From Cronobacter turicensis z3032 (GTDB taxonomy: Bacteria; Pseudomonadota; Gammaproteobacteria; Enterobacterales; Enterobacteriaceae), in assembly GCA_000027065.2 (NCBI GenBank), contig FN543093.2, positions 3,662,074-3,726,073 on the forward strand: a stretch of 64,000 nt of DNA, in the 5' to 3' direction. A program made the position numbers and the translations under genes. Shown one piece after another: positions 36,053-44,580 of this stretch (the first letter of the stretch is position 1; every line of letters begins with the position of its first letter). The notes beneath the pieces were generated by a model. That model was given only the letters and a program-made list of their open reading frames with translations, searched no databases and had not been told where the DNA came from.

Positions 36053-36679
36053 TCAGCGTGTGGCGCCTGAGAGCGCCGCGCGCAGCGTCTCCTGCGTCAT
36101 GCGCACGCAATACGCAGGCATCCCGCGCTCGAACCGCCAGCCCTCTGCCAGCGGCCCGGCATCCACCGCGTCAAAGCCAAACGCCTCGTAGAGCGCGATG
36201 ACCTGTTTTTTATCTTCGCTGAAATCGCCGGCGAGCGGCAGCGCGCGACGCCCGGCTACGCCTGCGGGCAGACCGTCGCTCTCCAGCTGCTTCATCGGGA
36301 TGGCGTTAAACGCTTTGGTTATCCGCGCGCCCGGCAGATTACGTGCCAGCAGCTCGCTGGTGGTGAGGGTTTTCGCGTCGAGCGCCGCCACCTGCCCATC
36401 ACGATCCGGGTAGTAGTTCACGGCGTCAATCACCGCTTTGCCCGCAAGCTGCGGCGCCGGGAGCTGATCAATGGCGGTAAGCGGCACGGCGATCACAACA
36501 ATATCGCCAAATTCCGCGGCCTGTGCGGGCGTGCCGGTTTCACACTGGATCATTGCCCGCAGGCTGAACAGCGTCTGCGGCCCGCGCGCGTTGCTGAGCA
36601 TCGCCTGGTGCCCGGCGCGAAGGGCGAGCGTTGCTATAGCGCGCGCGACAAACCCGGCGCCGATAATTCCAATTTTCAT
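36053..36679 (-). CDS. NADP(H)-binding F420-dependent-oxidoreductase-like protein
   Basis: The 208-residue product begins MKIGIIGAGFVARAIATLALRAGH, a Rossmann GxGxxA nucleotide site, with SNARGP after the second strand, where a basic/polar loop favours NADP. The later segments DAVNYYPDRDG and TKAFNAI are typical of the NADPH:F420 reductase-like family (COG2085). Enterobacteria do not make F420, so the partner is probably NADP with an unknown substrate. The start at 36677-36679 has GAGGAAAC upstream. It is divergent from a LysR gene that is the likely regulator. Confidence 0.8.
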   Translation of the reverse strand: MKIGIIGAGFVARAIATLALRAGHQAMLSNARGPQTLFSLRAMIQCETGTPAQAAEFGDIVVIAVPLTAIDQLPAPQLAGKAVIDAVNYYPDRDGQVAALDAKTLTTSELLARNLPGARITKAFNAIPMKQLESDGLPAGVAGRRALPLAGDFSEDKKQVIALYEAFGFDAVDAGPLAEGWRFERGMPAYCVRMTQETLRAALSGATR

Positions 36680-36780
36680 GCTTGTTTCCTCAGTGGATGG
36701 TGTGAGAAAACAGTAATTCAACACGCTGGGTAGATAAATCGGCTTTCAGTCGCGAGAAAAACAACAAACAGGAGGCAATC

Positions 36781-37686
36781 ATGGACCGACTCACCAGCAT
36801 GACGGTGTTTGTGAAGGCGGCGGAACTGGGTTCATTTGCGGCTGCGGCCGAAGCGCTCGGCATGTCGCCGCAGATGGTGGCGAAGCATGTTGCCTGGCTT
36901 GAGGCGCGTCTTGGCGCAACACTGCTGAACCGCACCACTCGCCGTCAGAACCTGTCGGATATTGGCCGTAGCTACCTTGAGCGCTGCAAAGTGGTGCTGG
37001 ATGAGGCGGAAGCCGCCGACAGGGTGGCGCAGGAGATGAAAGGCACGCCCTCCGGGACGCTACGTGTGAATGCGCCGGTGACCTTCGGCGCGACGGCGCT
37101 GGCGCCCTTTATCACCCGTTATCTGCGTCAATACCCCGAAACGCATATCGAACTGACCCTGAGCGACGCGATTGTGGATCCGCTTGAGGCGGGCTATGAA
37201 GTGATTATCCGCATTGGTGAACTGAACGACAGTTCGATGATTGCGAAACCCCTGCGGCCCTATAAGCTTATCGCCTGCGCCTCTCCGGTCTATCTGGCCC
37301 GTGAAGGCATACCACAAACCCCGTCCGATCTCGAACGTCACGCCTGCCTCGTTTACGGTATCTGGTCTTCCACCCATCCGTGCCGCTGGCGGTTCGAGAA
37401 AGACGGGAAAACCGAAGAGGCGCGCGTACAGGGGCGCTTTCGCGCTAATGACTGGAAGGCGCTGCTGCATGCCGCCGTCGAGGGGTATGGCGTGACGCTC
37501 GGCCCGGCGGATGTGCTGCGCGCAGAGATGGAAGCCGGACGGCTGGTGCAGATCCTGCCCGACTACACAGGCCCGTCGCGCCCGATGCATGTGCTGGTGC
37601 CACCAGGCAGACGCCAGACCGTGAAAATACGCAGCTTTATCGAGGCGCTCTGCGACGCCTTTCCCCCACCAGCAGCGCTGTTATAA
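36781..37686 (+). CDS. LysR-family transcriptional regulator
   Basis: The 301-residue protein has an N-terminal winged HTH (MDRLTSMTVFVKAAELGSF to LGATLLNRTTRRQNLSDIG) and a periplasmic-binding-like effector domain from about residue 90. The family is AaeR/CrgA-like by pattern (RLGATLLNRTTR, NAPVTFGATALAPF). It is divergently arranged with the NADP oxidoreductase across 101 bases, a classical LysR layout in which the regulator controls its neighbour and itself. Confidence 0.88.
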   Translation: MDRLTSMTVFVKAAELGSFAAAAEALGMSPQMVAKHVAWLEARLGATLLNRTTRRQNLSDIGRSYLERCKVVLDEAEAADRVAQEMKGTPSGTLRVNAPVTFGATALAPFITRYLRQYPETHIELTLSDAIVDPLEAGYEVIIRIGELNDSSMIAKPLRPYKLIACASPVYLAREGIPQTPSDLERHACLVYGIWSSTHPCRWRFEKDGKTEEARVQGRFRANDWKALLHAAVEGYGVTLGPADVLRAEMEAGRLVQILPDYTGPSRPMHVLVPPGRRQTVKIRSFIEALCDAFPPPAALL

Positions 37687-37738
37687 GCGCGTTTCAACGA
37701 CGCCGCGTCGAAATAACATCCAGAGCGTGACGAGTACG

Positions 37739-37754
37739 CGTGACCTGCCTCACA
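37739..37754. promoter_or_regulatory. CRP site upstream of btsT
   Basis: CGTGA-N6-TCACA matches the CRP core TGTGA-N6-TCACA except at one base. A -10-like TATATG at 37797-37802 puts the likely start near 37809, so the site centre would be about -62, the classic class I position. E. coli btsT (yjiY) is known to need cAMP-CRP. Confidence 0.65.
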
Positions 37755-37966
37755 TTACTCCCCCGCCTTTTTAAGACGGTTAACCGCTCGCCCCGCTATA
37801 TGACCATTCAGGGCGGCTATCGTGCCGCTTAATCATTTCGCCACTCGCCGCTGCGCGCATTTTGTCATCATTAAGCGCGTTTTAGATCTTTCGGTTATCC
37901 GCCGTCTGCGCCGCCAGGGATGTTCGTCACAGCCGGTTTTATCTCTGTCTGACAAGCAGGTTTTCT

Positions 37967-40120
37967 ATGGACAAAAAAACAGTAATGAAACATCTGCCCT
38001 GGGCGCTTCTTGGCGTTCTCGGGGCCTTTTGCCTTGCCGTGGTGGCGCTACGTCGCGGCGAGAGTATCAGCGCCTTGTGGATTGTGGTGGCCTCGGTCTC
38101 CGTCTACCTGGTGGCTTATCGCTACTACAGCCTGTATATCGCCAGCCGCGTGATGAAGCTCGACCCTACGCGCGCGACCCCGGCGGTGATTAATAACGAC
38201 GGGCTGAACTATGTGCCCACCAACCGCTACGTGCTGTTCGGCCACCATTTCGCCGCTATCGCGGGCGCGGGGCCGCTGGTCGGCCCGGTACTGGCCGCGC
38301 AGATGGGTTATCTGCCCGGCACGCTGTGGCTGCTCGCAGGCGTGGTGCTGGCGGGCGCGGTGCAGGATTTCATGGTGCTGTTTATCTCCTCGCGTCGTAA
38401 CGGCGCCTCGCTTGGCGAGATGATCAAAGAGGAGATGGGGCCGGTGCCGGGCACTATCGCGCTGTTCGGCTGCTTCTTGATCATGATTATCATCCTGGCG
38501 GTGCTGGCGCTGATTGTCGTCAAAGCGCTGGCGGAGAGCCCGTGGGGCGTCTTTACCGTCTGCTCGACGGTGCCTATCGCGCTGTTTATGGGCATCTACA
38601 TGCGCTTTCTGCGCCCTGGCCGGGTGGGTGAAGTGTCGGTCATTGGCGTGGTGCTGCTGGTGGCGTCTATCTGGTTTGGCGGCGTGATCGCAGCCGATCC
38701 GTACTGGGGCCCGGCGCTGACCTTTAAAGACACCACCATCACCTACGCGCTGGTGGGTTATGCGTTTGTCTCCGCCCTGCTGCCGGTGTGGCTGATTCTG
38801 GCGCCGCGCGACTACCTGGCGACGTTCCTGAAAATCGGCGTCATTGTCGGCCTGGCGGTGGGCATTCTGATCCTCAACCCGGAACTGAAAATGCCTGCCG
38901 TGACGCAGTACATCGACGGCACCGGGCCGCTGTGGAAAGGCGCGCTGTTCCCGTTCCTGTTTATTACTATCGCCTGCGGCGCGGTCTCCGGCTTCCATGC
39001 GCTGATCGCCTCCGGCACCACGCCGAAACTGCTGGCGAACGAAACCGACGCGCGCTTTATCGGCTATGGCGCGATGCTGATGGAATCCTTCGTCGCCGTG
39101 ATGGCGCTGGTGGCGGCCTCTATCATCGAACCGGGTCTCTATTTCGCGATGAATACCCCGCCCGCCGGGCTTGGCATCACGATGCCGAACCTGCATGAGC
39201 TGGGCACCGATAACGCGCCGCTGATCCTGGCGCAACTGAAAGATGTGTCTACCCATGCGGCGGCGACCGTGAGCGCCTGGGGCTTCGTGATTACGCCTGA
39301 GCAGATCATGCAGACCGCCAAAGATATCGGCGAACCGTCTGTACTGAACCGCGCGGGCGGCGCGCCGACGCTGGCGGTCGGTATCGCCCACGTGTTCCAT
39401 AAGATAATCCCGGCCGCGGATATGGGCTTCTGGTATCACTTCGGGATCCTGTTCGAGGCGCTGTTTATCCTGACCGCACTGGACGCCGGCACCCGTTCGG
39501 GCCGCTTTATGTTCCAGGATCTGGTGGGTAACTTTGTGCCGTTCCTGAAGAAAACCGATTCGCTGGTGGCGGGTATCGTCGGCACCGCGGGCTGCGTCGG
39601 CCTGTGGGGGTATCTGCTCTATCAGGGCGTGGTCGACCCGCTTGGCGGCGTGAAGAGCCTGTGGCCGCTGTTCGGCATCTCTAACCAGATGCTGGCCGCC
39701 GTGGCGCTGGTGCTGGCGACCGTGGTGCTGGTGAAGATGAAGCGCACCCGTTATGTGTGGGTGACCGTGGTGCCTGCGGTGTGGCTGCTTATCTGCACCA
39801 CCTGGGCGCTCGGGATGAAGCTTTTTAGCGATAACCCGCAGATGGAAGGCTTCTTCTACATGGCGAACGAGTACAAAACGCGTATCGCCGCAGGCGGCGC
39901 GGAGCTGACCGAGCAGCAGGTAGCCAACATGCACCATATCGTTATTAACAACTACACCAACGCGGGCCTGAGCATTCTGTTCCTGGTGGTGGTGTACAGC
40001 ATCATTTTCTACGGCGTTCGCACCGTGATGAAGGCGCGTCATTCAGCGCAGCCCTGCGCGAAAGAAACGCCTTATGTACCGGTGCCGGAAGGCGGCGTGA
40101 AAACGTCGTCACACCATTAA
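37967..40120 (+). CDS. btsT: Pyruvate/H+ symporter BtsT (CstA family)
   Basis: The 717-residue inner-membrane protein has some 18 hydrophobic segments and matches E. coli YjiY/BtsT over its whole length (716), including PTNRYVLFGHHFAAIAGAGP and the C-terminal KETPYVPVPEGGVK. BtsT is a high-affinity pyruvate importer induced by the BtsS/BtsR system. In E. coli the gene order yjiY-yjiX-yjiA is the same as here, which supports BtsT rather than its paralogue CstA. A CRP site lies upstream. Confidence 0.95.
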   Translation: MDKKTVMKHLPWALLGVLGAFCLAVVALRRGESISALWIVVASVSVYLVAYRYYSLYIASRVMKLDPTRATPAVINNDGLNYVPTNRYVLFGHHFAAIAGAGPLVGPVLAAQMGYLPGTLWLLAGVVLAGAVQDFMVLFISSRRNGASLGEMIKEEMGPVPGTIALFGCFLIMIIILAVLALIVVKALAESPWGVFTVCSTVPIALFMGIYMRFLRPGRVGEVSVIGVVLLVASIWFGGVIAADPYWGPALTFKDTTITYALVGYAFVSALLPVWLILAPRDYLATFLKIGVIVGLAVGILILNPELKMPAVTQYIDGTGPLWKGALFPFLFITIACGAVSGFHALIASGTTPKLLANETDARFIGYGAMLMESFVAVMALVAASIIEPGLYFAMNTPPAGLGITMPNLHELGTDNAPLILAQLKDVSTHAAATVSAWGFVITPEQIMQTAKDIGEPSVLNRAGGAPTLAVGIAHVFHKIIPAADMGFWYHFGILFEALFILTALDAGTRSGRFMFQDLVGNFVPFLKKTDSLVAGIVGTAGCVGLWGYLLYQGVVDPLGGVKSLWPLFGISNQMLAAVALVLATVVLVKMKRTRYVWVTVVPAVWLLICTTWALGMKLFSDNPQMEGFFYMANEYKTRIAAGGAELTEQQVANMHHIVINNYTNAGLSILFLVVVYSIIFYGVRTVMKARHSAQPCAKETPYVPVPEGGVKTSSHH

Positions 40121-40146
40121 GTTGACGGCGGGTTCGGCCTGTAAAC

Positions 40147-40175
40147 GGCGGGTGCACGATGCTTACCCGCCCTAC
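40147..40175 (-). repeat. REP-like palindromic element A1
   Basis: A 29-base GTAGGGYGGGTAAGC...GCACCCRCC-type unit read on the minus strand, in the btsT-yjiX gap. It is the inverted partner of the unit at 40193-40221. Confidence 0.7.
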
Positions 40176-40192
40176 AAACGAGTCGGGTAAAT

Positions 40193-40221
40193 GTAGGGTG
40201 GGTCCGCGAAGCGCACCCACC
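40193..40221 (+). repeat. REP-like palindromic element A2
   Basis: GTAGGGTGGGT and GCGCACCCACC flank a short centre; the ends can pair as a hairpin. Together with A1 it makes an inverted pair like a BIME. Confidence 0.7.
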
Positions 40222-40298
40222 TTAAATCACGTCAACGCACACAATTGCAAGCCCCGGCCCGCATCACGCCGCCGGGCTTTTTCTGTCTGGGGAACATA

Positions 40299-40502
40299 AT
40301 GTTTGGTAACTTAGGGCAAGCGAAAAAATACCTGGGTCAGGCGGCAAAAATGCTGATTGGGATACCGGACTATGATAACTACGTTGAGCATATGAAGACC
40401 AATCACCCTGATAAACCGTACATGACCTATGACGAGTTCTTCCGCGAGCGCCAGGAAGCGCGCTACGGCGGAAGCGGCGAAGGCGGCATGCGCTGCTGCT
40501 GA
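40299..40502 (+). CDS. yjiX: YjiX/YbdD small protein
   Basis: The 67-residue protein (MFGNLGQAKKYLGQAAKML, ending GEGGMRCC) is virtually the E. coli YjiX sequence. The family accompanies CstA/BtsT transporters and is thought to assist their activity. I start at ATG 40299 with GGGGAACAT upstream; an in-frame opening to 40245 is not conserved. It is followed after 18 bases by yjiA. Confidence 0.94.
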   Translation: MFGNLGQAKKYLGQAAKMLIGIPDYDNYVEHMKTNHPDKPYMTYDEFFRERQEARYGGSGEGGMRCC

Positions 40503-40520
40503 CAATTACCGGAGGTAAAA

Positions 40521-41486
40521 ATGCAACCTGTTGCGGTCACGCTGTTAACCGGCTTTCTCGGCGCCGGAAAAACCACGCTGCTGCGTCATATCCTTGAGGC
40601 CGATCACGGCTACAAAATCGCGGTGATTGAAAACGAATTCGGCGAAACGCCCATCGACAGCGAGATCCTCGGCAGCCGCGCCACACAAATGAAAACGCTC
40701 AGCAATGGCTGCATCTGCTGCACCCGTTCGCAGGAGCTGGAATCAGCGCTGCTCGATTTACTGGAGCTGCTGGACGGCGGCGTCAGCCCGTTTGATCGCG
40801 TCATTATCGAATGCACCGGCATGGCGGACCCCGGCCCCATTATCCAGACGTTTTTCTCCCACGACACCCTGTGTGAACGCTACCTGCTGGATGGCGTCAT
40901 CACGCTGGTGGACGCGGTGCACGCCGGGCAGCAGATGGACCGCTACGCGCTGGCGCAGTCGCAAATCGGTTACGCCGATCGCATTCTGCTCACTAAAACC
41001 GACGTGGCGGGCGAAGACGAAGCCTTGCTGGCCCGCCTGCGCCGCATTAACGCGCGCGCGCCGGTGCATCCGGTGGCGCATGGCGAGGTGGATCTGGGCC
41101 TGATTTTCGACACGCAGGGCTTTATGCTGGAAGAGCGCATCGTACAGCCCGCGCCGCGCTTTCACTTCGCGGCTCCCGCGCAGACTGATATCACATCCAT
41201 TGTGGTGAATTTTGATTATCCGGTGGCGCTGGATGCGATTTCCCGCGTGATGGAAGGGCTGCTGTTGCAGTTCGCCGACAATCTCATGCGATACAAAGGG
41301 ATGCTGTTTATTAAAGACGAGCCGCGCCGCCTGCTGTTCCAGGGCGTCCAGCGACTTTACAGCGCCGACTGGGACCGCGAATGGTCGGGCGACGAAACGC
41401 CGCGAAGCACGCTGGTGTTTATCGGCGCGCACCTGCCGGAAGACGAGATCCGCGCCGCTTTCGCCGCACTGGCGCCGGGGGAGTGA
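40521..41486 (+). CDS. yjiA: COG0523 metal-chaperone GTPase YjiA
   Basis: The 321-residue G3E-family GTPase has Walker A GFLGAGKTT (residues 11-19), the metal-binding CxCC motif as NGCICC near residue 64, and LTKTDVA for guanine recognition, followed by a C-terminal CobW domain. E. coli YjiA binds zinc and other transition metals and hydrolyses GTP. Gene order btsT-yjiX-yjiA matches E. coli, with GGAGG upstream of the start. Confidence 0.94.
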   Translation: MQPVAVTLLTGFLGAGKTTLLRHILEADHGYKIAVIENEFGETPIDSEILGSRATQMKTLSNGCICCTRSQELESALLDLLELLDGGVSPFDRVIIECTGMADPGPIIQTFFSHDTLCERYLLDGVITLVDAVHAGQQMDRYALAQSQIGYADRILLTKTDVAGEDEALLARLRRINARAPVHPVAHGEVDLGLIFDTQGFMLEERIVQPAPRFHFAAPAQTDITSIVVNFDYPVALDAISRVMEGLLLQFADNLMRYKGMLFIKDEPRRLLFQGVQRLYSADWDREWSGDETPRSTLVFIGAHLPEDEIRAAFAALAPGE

Positions 41487-41507
41487 ATTTCAGTCAAACA
41501 GAGGAGA

Positions 41508-41756
41508 TTAGCCTACCCGCGGCGGCTGGCGCGTGACATCCCCTCTTCCGGCCAGCAAGCCTTCAACGGAGATATCTTCATCCAGCATTTCCCAGTGGAT
41601 GCCGTATGGACTGATTTCCCACTTTGCGCGTTCTTCATCGCTGGCGTTGAGTAAGCGCGGAAACCATGAAAGCGGCGCGCCAATGATGCGCGCGTCGGAA
41701 AGTTCCACCCACAAAGTTTGTTCGTCAAAGCTCACGCGCTTAGCTGAAATAGTCAT
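41508..41756 (-). CDS. DUF2442 protein
   Basis: The 82-residue product (MTISAKRVSFDEQTLWVEL, then PLSWFPRLLNAS and GIHWEMLDEDISVEGLLAG) is a typical DUF2442 protein, a small all-beta/alpha domain that often follows a DUF4160 gene. The start codon lies inside the 3' end of the DUF4160 gene (17-base overlap) with CCGGAG upstream. Such pairs are suspected to be toxin-antitoxin-like, but I know of no firm demonstration. Confidence 0.85.
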   Translation of the reverse strand: MTISAKRVSFDEQTLWVELSDARIIGAPLSWFPRLLNASDEERAKWEISPYGIHWEMLDEDISVEGLLAGRGDVTRQPPRVG

Positions 41757-41982
41757 ACCAGGCTCCGGTAAGCTGTTGCTGGTGTTGGGTAACAAGAAGT
41801 AATAACTCTGCCACTTCACGCGGAGCGAATCCATGATTTCGTGCCAGGGATGTGAAAGGACTCAGCCAGAATTTCGCTTCCGCTCCGCCACGGCGCACAT
41901 GAATATGCGCAGGCTCCCGCGGGTTGCCTTCATTGGAATAAAAAAAGAATCGATAGTCCTTTATACGAAGTATCACTGGCAT
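41740..41982 (-). CDS. DUF4160 protein
   Basis: The 80-residue product begins MPVILRIKDYRFFFYSNEG and contains the family signature EPAHIHVRRGGAEAKFWL, with two His that could be catalytic or metal-binding. GGAGG is eight bases before ATG 41980-41982. The gene overlaps the DUF2442 gene by 17 bases, so the two are cotranslated. In paired DUF4160/DUF2442 loci the first gene is the candidate toxin; this is inference from gene arrangement only. Confidence 0.85.
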   Translation of the reverse strand: MPVILRIKDYRFFFYSNEGNPREPAHIHVRRGGAEAKFWLSPFTSLARNHGFAPREVAELLLLVTQHQQQLTGAWYDYFS

Positions 41983-42102
41983 GTGAACCGCGCCTCCTGG
42001 CCGTTTTTCCTGAACAACCAGTACCATCGGCGCCCTATACCGCCAACAGAGTTCCTCTTTTTTTACAGCCCGTCTTCCAGAAAAACCCGGCCAGGAATTC
42101 CT

Positions 42103-42465
42103 TTACGGATAATCAACGCCATCCTCCAGCCAGAAGTCGTCTTCAGGGAGGTCATCCGGGAAATAAACATCGTCGTCGCGGTAGAGCGCGAGTTGTGCGG
42201 GGGGAAACCGCGGGCTGGCAGGAGGCAACACGTCGTCGGTCACATGTAATGGCGGTTCGCCGGGCAGCGGCCCTGTGGGCGGCGCATCTTCTTCACAATG
42301 CCCCGGCGCAGCGTCAAAACCGGCAGCCGCGCAACGATCGGCTGATGCGCTAACGGCTCCGCTTCCGGCCTGGTAATTTTGCGTCCAGAGTACGGCGACG
42401 TTCAACATGATGATAGCGAGCAAGAAGAAAGAAATAAGGCTCCCTGCTGAAATATCCCGTTTCAT
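42103..42465 (-). CDS. Small membrane-anchored acidic protein, unknown
   Basis: The 120-residue product has one N-terminal transmembrane helix (SLISFFLLAIIMLNVAVLW) with little signal-peptidase motif, then a Pro/Ala-rich region with two Cys (DRCAAAG and GHCEED) and a strongly acidic C-terminus (DDDVYFPDDLPEDDFWLEDG). GAGGA lies five bases before the ATG, and codon use is like its neighbours, so it looks genuine. I do not recognise a family. Confidence 0.6.
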   Translation of the reverse strand: MKRDISAGSLISFFLLAIIMLNVAVLWTQNYQAGSGAVSASADRCAAAGFDAAPGHCEEDAPPTGPLPGEPPLHVTDDVLPPASPRFPPAQLALYRDDDVYFPDDLPEDDFWLEDGVDYP

Positions 42466-42615
42466 CCGCGTCCTCGCGTCTTAATGAAGTTACCCGTAGA
42501 GGGTAGTGCTAAAAAGTAAGACAAAGAGGAAGCGATTGTGATTCTCTGTAACTGAATGTATCTGGCGGGATAACGTGAAGCAGGAAAAAAACGGGAGTCG
42601 GCGCTCCCGTTACGG

Positions 42616-43332
42616 TTACTTTAAGCTGCCCACCAGCGCCTGACGCTGTTCTTCGAGCTGAATGGTGCGGGTACAGACTTCACGGCCAAACTGCTGGAAA
42701 TCCGCCTCCTGGTTTTTCCATTCGTTCTGGATGGCGGTTTGCAGGCCGCCCAGGCTCCCGAGCACGCCTTGCAGCGGGTTGCCGCCGCCTTTCAGCACCG
42801 CTTTGGCGCCCATTTCGTTAATGCTGTCCTGCAGAATGCCGCCCATCGCCTGATTCACCAGCTGCTGGCCGTCGGCGCGCACCTGATCGATAGCTTTATA
42901 GTGGAACGTCAGCCCGTCGTCGCGATGCTCAATGATTCGGTTCATCTGCGTTTTTAGCTGGGCGTCGAGTTTTGTAAGACGCCCGCGCATGCTGCTGTTT
43001 TCACCCACCTCTTTGGCGATGATTTTATCCAGCGCGACGCGGCCTTTCTCAACGCGCGACAGCGCGCCCTGATCGACCCACGGCAGCGTGGCGCGCAGCG
43101 CTTTCTGGTAGTCGAGCGCCTGCTGGCGCTGGGCTGCGGAAAGCGTTACCGGCTTGCCGTTAAACTGCACCGCGCCGTCAGGGCCGATGACCAGGTCGCC
43201 GTTTTCGCCCACCACCTGCACATGCTGAGGCTTAAGCACCACGTCGTCGCGCGGCGTGACGCTGCATTTGTATTCCGCCTGGGCCTGCATCGCCGTCACC
43301 AGCAATACGCCCAGCAGCGCTTTACGCATCAT
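42616..43332 (-). CDS. yggN: YggN, DUF2884 periplasmic protein
   Basis: The 238-residue product has a signal peptide (MMRKALLGVLLVTAMQAQA-EYKCSV) and matches E. coli YggN (DUF2884), with DDGLTFHYKAIDQVRADGQQ in the middle and Arg/Gln-rich helices at the end. Its function is unknown. It is 50 bases downstream of yggL on the same strand, with an inverted repeat in between. Confidence 0.9.
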   Translation of the reverse strand: MMRKALLGVLLVTAMQAQAEYKCSVTPRDDVVLKPQHVQVVGENGDLVIGPDGAVQFNGKPVTLSAAQRQQALDYQKALRATLPWVDQGALSRVEKGRVALDKIIAKEVGENSSMRGRLTKLDAQLKTQMNRIIEHRDDGLTFHYKAIDQVRADGQQLVNQAMGGILQDSINEMGAKAVLKGGGNPLQGVLGSLGGLQTAIQNEWKNQEADFQQFGREVCTRTIQLEEQRQALVGSLK

Positions 43333-43351
43333 ACTCGCTCCTGAAAAGCTA

Positions 43352-43380
43352 ACGGGTCGGCAGAACCGACCCGTTTTTTA
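43352..43380. terminator. Hairpin between yggL and yggN
   Basis: ACGGGTCGG and CCGACCCGT form a 9-bp stem with loop CAGAA. The T-run is on the plus strand; on the coding (minus) strand only TTAGCTTTT follows, so it may attenuate rather than fully terminate between yggL and yggN. Confidence 0.55.
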
Positions 43381-43382
43381 AC

Positions 43383-43709
43383 TTAATCCCACCAGATGTC
43401 GACCAGTTCGCTGACCTGGACATCCGTCATGCCGCGCGCTTCCAGCCATTTGCGCACGACTTCGCGATCTTCCTCGGTGCATTTGCCGATCTGCTGGCGG
43501 AACACCAGCCCTTCCCAGGCCTGGTTGCCGCTCCCGCCGAAGGCGAGACCGTTTGGCTCGATTGCCTCGTTGATAAGCTCGTCGACCGTGGTATTGATCT
43601 GCTCATCCGTGGCGCCTTGCGGGAAACGCCAGGTTACCGTAAAGCCCAGTTCCTGAAATTCGTCGATGTGCATCTTCTTACGCAGACGACGGCTACGGTT
43701 CTTCGCCAT
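43383..43709 (-). CDS. yggL: YggL, DUF469 family (50S ribosome-binding)
   Basis: The 108-residue product (MAKNRSRRLRKKMHIDEFQELGF, ending VDIWWD) matches E. coli YggL, a DUF469 protein reported to bind the 50S subunit. The start ATG overlaps the trmB stop in TAATG, so I reject the longer frame. It is part of trmB-yggL. Confidence 0.92.
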   Translation of the reverse strand: MAKNRSRRLRKKMHIDEFQELGFTVTWRFPQGATDEQINTTVDELINEAIEPNGLAFGGSGNQAWEGLVFRQQIGKCTEEDREVVRKWLEARGMTDVQVSELVDIWWD

Positions 43710-44428
43710 TATTTTACTCTCCCGAACATTAAGTCCCATACGCCGTGGCCAAGACGATGGCCACGCTGTTCAAATTTGGTCACCGGGCGTGAAGCCGGGC
43801 GCGGTACATAATCCTGAGTCGGGGACAGGTTCTCATATCCTTCCACCGAAGACATTACTTCGAGCATATGTTCAGCATAAGGTTCCCAGTCGGTCGCCAT
43901 ATGGAAGACGCCGCCGGGCTGTAATTTGCTCAGAACCAGCTGCGCGAACGGCGCCTGTACGATACGGCGCTTATTATGGCGCGCTTTGTGCCACGGATCC
44001 GGGAAAAAGAGCTGCACCATATGCAGCGAGCCGTCCGGGATCATTTTCTCCAGCACTTCCACCGCGTCATGACACATCACCCGCAGGTTTTCGACGCCCT
44101 CTTCATGGGCGGCGCTCAGGCACGCGCCCACGCCCGGCGAGTGCACTTCAATGCCTAAAAAATTCTGCTGCGGATTGGTTTTCGCCATCTCCACCAGCGA
44201 CGAACCCATGCCGAAGCCGATTTCCAGCGTGACCGGCGCGTCGCGGCCAAACAGCGCGACGAGATCGAGCGGCTCTGCGCTATATTCAACGCCCATCACC
44301 GGCCAGTAGTGGTCCAGCGCGTGCTGCTGCCCTTTGGTCAGGCGCCCCTGGCGGCGGACGAAGCTGCGAATACGGCGCAGCGGGCGACCGTTTTCATCAA
44401 ATTCCGGTGAAATGACGTCGTTATTCAT
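43709..44428 (-). CDS. trmB: tRNA (guanine-N7-)-methyltransferase TrmB
   Basis: TrmB methylates G46 in the variable loop of many tRNAs using SAM. The 239-residue length equals E. coli. Motifs include the SAM site EIGFGMGSSLVEMA, GIEVHSPGVGA, and the catalytic block LFFPDPWHKARHNKRRI. The start MNNDVISPEF corresponds to MKNDVISPEF in E. coli, so the longer upstream frame is rejected. The 152-base gap to divergent mutY holds both promoters. Confidence 0.96.
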   Translation of the reverse strand: MNNDVISPEFDENGRPLRRIRSFVRRQGRLTKGQQHALDHYWPVMGVEYSAEPLDLVALFGRDAPVTLEIGFGMGSSLVEMAKTNPQQNFLGIEVHSPGVGACLSAAHEEGVENLRVMCHDAVEVLEKMIPDGSLHMVQLFFPDPWHKARHNKRRIVQAPFAQLVLSKLQPGGVFHMATDWEPYAEHMLEVMSSVEGYENLSPTQDYVPRPASRPVTKFEQRGHRLGHGVWDLMFGRVK

Positions 44429-44580
44429 GGCGATTAGTCTGTTTGAGTAGTGGTTCAGGAAACGGGCATTATCCAAAGATAGTTGCCCGATGCAAGCACA
44501 GGAAAGTTCCTGTTTACAGCCTGCAGGGCGTGTGCTGGAATCACAACCCCTGATTTCTTCAAGCCGGAAGCCACGCGTTA

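Noticed and set aside
37949..37962. BtsR-like site (CTGACAAGCAGGTT) before btsT
   Set aside because: It shares a 9-base core with the E. coli site as I remember it but overlaps the ribosome-binding region, where activation from upstream is not possible; likely chance.
38048..40042. 664-codon open frame opposite btsT
   Set aside because: Composition (very rich in His, Arg, Gln) marks it as a shadow of a membrane-protein gene; no motifs are seen.
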